Shown one piece after another: positions 43,620 to 45,390 of a stretch of DNA of 45,390 nucleotides; positions within the stretch are counted from its first letter, which is position 1; the number at the start of each line of letters is the position of its first letter. The notes under the pieces are model-generated. The model was not told the DNA's origin and did not search any database. It saw only the letters and a list, made by a program, of their open reading frames with translations. Position numbers and translations under genes: made by a program. The stretch is from Acidobacteriota bacterium (GTDB lineage Bacteria > Acidobacteriota > Terriglobia > Terriglobales > Acidobacteriaceae), in NCBI GenBank assembly GCA_021791875.1, contig JAJYVU010000024.1, positions 1 to 45,390 of the forward strand, written 5' to 3'.

Positions 43620-45074
43620 ATGGCTAAAATCGTCGTTCTCGGAGCAGGCGTCTCCGGTCACACCGCTGCCGCATTCATCAAACGTTGGCTGGGCAAAGAC
43701 GCAGACGTCACCGTCATCTCCCCCAAACCCGACTACAACTGGCTTCCCTCCAATATCTGGGTCGGCCTCGGCCGCATGGCGCCCTCAGACGTCCTCGTTC
43801 CCCTCGCGCCCGTCTACGAGAAAGCCGGAATCACCTTCAAGCAGGCCCGCGCCATCGCTATCTACCCCGAAGGCAGCGATCAGCTCAACACCCCCCACGT
43901 CGAAGCCGAATCCACCCTCCCCGGCATCACTGGCTCGCGCGAACTCGTCGCCTACGACTTCCTCATCAACGCCACCGGCCCCAAACTCAAATTTGAAGCC
44001 ACCGAAGGCCTCGGCCCCGACGCCAACAGCTTCTCCGTCTGCACCGCTGACCACGCCCAGCAAACCGCCAGCTCCTTCCTCGACCACGTCAACGCCATGA
44101 AGCAGGGCGCAACCCGCAAATTCCTCGTCGGAACCGGCCACGGAACCTGTACCTGCGAAGGCGCCGCCCTCGAATACGTCGTCAATCTCGAATACGAACT
44201 CCGCCGTCACGGCGTCCGCGACCGTGCCCAGGTCATCTACCTCTCCAACGAGTACCAGCTCGGCGACTTCGGCATGGGCGGCGCGCATATCCGCCGTGGC
44301 GGCTACATCACGCCCACCAGCATCTTCACCGCATCCCTCTTCGCCGAGCGTGGCATCGACTGGATCATCCGTTCCCACGTCCAGAAAGTCGAGCCTGACC
44401 GCCTCCACTACAAAACCCTCGACGGCGAACAGCACGACCTCGCCTTCGACTTCGCCATGCTCCTGCCGCCCTTCTCCGGCGTCGGCCTCCGCGCCTTCGC
44501 CCGCAACGGCGACGACATCACCGGCAACCTCTTCGCTCCCAATGGATTCATGAAGGTCGACGCCAACTACGAAAACAGGCCCTATCAAGACTGGACCGCC
44601 GCCGACTGGCCCCGCGTCTACCGCAGCCCCGCCTACGCAAACATATTCGCCGTCGGCATCGCCTTCGCCCCGCCCCATCCCATCTCACGGCCGCGATTCG
44701 CAGACGACGGAACCCCCATCTTTGCCGCTCCGCCGCGTACCGGAATGCCCTCGGCCACCATCGGCAAGGCCGTCGCCCACACCATCACCAACACCATCCT
44801 CGGACACAAAAATCCCCTCCACACCGCCTCCATGGCAGAGATGGGCGCCGCCTGCGTCGCCTCCACCGGCGCCGGCCTGCTCTCCGGAACCGCCGCCGTC
44901 ATGACCGTTTATCCCATCGTCCCGGACTTCCGGCGCTTCCCCGACTACGGCCGCGAACTTGACTACACCATGGGCGAAATCGGCCTCGCCGGCCACTGGA
45001 TCAAGCTTCTCCTCCACTACATGTTCCTCTACAAAGCCCGCCTGCGCCCCGGCTGGCACCTCATCCCGGAGTAG
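43620..45074 (+). CDS. Sulfide:quinone oxidoreductase-like FAD flavoprotein
   Basis: A 484-residue FAD-dependent oxidoreductase of the SQR / NDH-2-like superfamily: dinucleotide-binding IVVLGAGVSGHTAA (residues 4-17), FAD-ribose strand VTVISPKPDYNWLPS, a Cys pair TCTCEGAALEY near residues 180-190, and later GIAFAPPHPISRPRF, with C-terminal amphipathic helices (HWIKLLLHYMFLYKARL) for membrane contact. SQR oxidises sulfide and reduces quinone; the natural substrate of this variant cannot be read and could be another sulfur species. ATG 43620 has GGAGG 5 bases upstream. A 63-residue gene follows after 3 bases, clearly an operon. Confidence 0.85.
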   Translation: MAKIVVLGAGVSGHTAAAFIKRWLGKDADVTVISPKPDYNWLPSNIWVGLGRMAPSDVLVPLAPVYEKAGITFKQARAIAIYPEGSDQLNTPHVEAESTLPGITGSRELVAYDFLINATGPKLKFEATEGLGPDANSFSVCTADHAQQTASSFLDHVNAMKQGATRKFLVGTGHGTCTCEGAALEYVVNLEYELRRHGVRDRAQVIYLSNEYQLGDFGMGGAHIRRGGYITPTSIFTASLFAERGIDWIIRSHVQKVEPDRLHYKTLDGEQHDLAFDFAMLLPPFSGVGLRAFARNGDDITGNLFAPNGFMKVDANYENRPYQDWTAADWPRVYRSPAYANIFAVGIAFAPPHPISRPRFADDGTPIFAAPPRTGMPSATIGKAVAHTITNTILGHKNPLHTASMAEMGAACVASTGAGLLSGTAAVMTVYPIVPDFRRFPDYGRELDYTMGEIGLAGHWIKLLLHYMFLYKARLRPGWHLIPE

Positions 45075-45077
45075 CCC

Positions 45078-45269
45078 ATGCCCACCACCGCCAAACCCGA
45101 TAACAACCTGCCCTCGTACATGAAGGAATCCATGTACGCCACTCGCCCCACGCGCCTCACCGTCTTTCTGCGCACCTTCCTGCCCTGGCAGATCCTCCGC
45201 TTCCTCCTCATCAACTTCCGCATGATACGCATGATCCGTCTCAACCAGCACAGCCACTCCGCCGACTAG
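45078..45269 (+). CDS. Small partner protein of the SQR-like flavoprotein (63 residues)
   Basis: A 63-residue peptide starting 3 bases after the flavoprotein stop (ATG 45078). The N-terminal half is polar (NLPSYMKESMYATRPTR), the C-terminal half a basic amphipathic helix (FLRTFLPWQILRFLLINFRMIRMIR). It could anchor or regulate the flavoprotein at the membrane. Tight spacing and native-like codon use support it as a real operonic gene. I do not know a named family. Confidence 0.75.
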   Translation: MPTTAKPDNNLPSYMKESMYATRPTRLTVFLRTFLPWQILRFLLINFRMIRMIRLNQHSHSAD

Positions 45270-45390
45270 TCATCATGGAGTGACCGGTCCACTGCGCTGA
45301 CCGTGGGTTAAGCTGTGAGCCGAAGCGGTACACAGATCAGAGCCACAAGCGGAGGAACCGGTCATGAAGAAGAAGTTACGTTTTCTTGGG
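45270..45390 (+). mobile_element. Possible left end of an IS110-type insertion sequence
   Basis: Noncoding DNA of about 94 bases after the 63-residue gene has repeated ACCGGTC words (45282-45288 region and just before ATG 45364). A gene begins at 45364 and runs off the window. With only nine codons visible (MKKKLRFLG), the IS110 idea is based on resemblance of that start to transposases beginning KLRFxGLDVH. Treat as a hypothesis. Confidence 0.3.
45364..45390 (+). CDS. Partial gene, start only (possible transposase)
   Basis: ATG 45364 is preceded by GGAGG (45351-45355) at 8 bases. The visible product is MKKKLRFLG before the window edge. The gene is real by its ribosome-binding site; identity is uncertain (IS110-type transposase suspected). 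Confidence 0.5.

Overview
This window is a stretch of chromosome from a high-GC bacterium, most likely a member of the Acidobacteriota, class Terriglobia (relatives of Granulicella, Edaphobacter, Terriglobus). The case rests on an Acidobacteria-typical VWFA-related secreted protein (22084-23178), the strongly C-ending codon use, the many small-molecule and cell-envelope genes in short operons, and dispersed structured repeats. No rRNA, tRNA or CRISPR array was recognised.

Layout. 1-583 holds no convincing gene. 584-3000 (minus strand) carries a methyltransferase-like protein, a bactofilin and a radical SAM protein. A UPF0173 metallo-hydrolase (+) converges on an APC permease with a cytoplasmic tail (-), with a perfect bidirectional terminator between them. 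A 41-residue membrane peptide and apolipoprotein N-acyltransferase (lnt) follow, then a structured dispersed repeat, a frameshift-split secreted protein gene and signal peptidase I. 10.6-14.9 kb is a cell-wall block: an AmiE-like serine hydrolase, murQ, murA, then a DinB-family gene whose ribosome-binding site lies inside the murA terminator hairpin. 15-23.4 kb (minus strand) holds a DMT exporter, pnp, rpsO, an MFS exporter, a dienelactone hydrolase, and the VWFA protein translationally coupled to a small upstream gene. 23.4-31.8 kb carries a nicotinamidase, a secreted protein, an SDR, a UvrD/PcrA helicase with a disordered insertion, a Lys-rich 51-residue protein, an amino-acid permease with a probable CTG start, and prfB with an intact programmed +1 frameshift site.

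Accessory or small-gene zone 31.9-34.3 kb: a lower-GC pair (three-helix membrane protein plus a 37-residue Pro-rich peptide), a Uma2 nuclease, two tandem paralogous 56-residue membrane peptides, and a DUF202 protein. 34.4-37 kb is a peroxide-defence cluster in one orientation (Prx, PerR/Fur with an upstream AT-rich palindrome, AhpC, AhpD). It is followed by a Tat-exported GH30 glycosidase and the isoprenoid gene ispG.

39.9-43.6 kb is an accessory island: a second copy of the structured repeat, gene debris, and a large dynamin-like GTPase of clearly lower GC. The window ends with a sulfide:quinone-reductase-like flavoprotein and its small partner, and the first codons of what may be an IS110-type transposase.

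The most interesting items are the three-hairpin repeat with compensatory stem changes, the dynamin-like GTPase island, the membrane protein and micropeptide pair sharing a proline motif, the tandem micropeptides, and the hairpin that buries a Shine-Dalgarno sequence. All functional statements come from reading the sequence; no database search was run.
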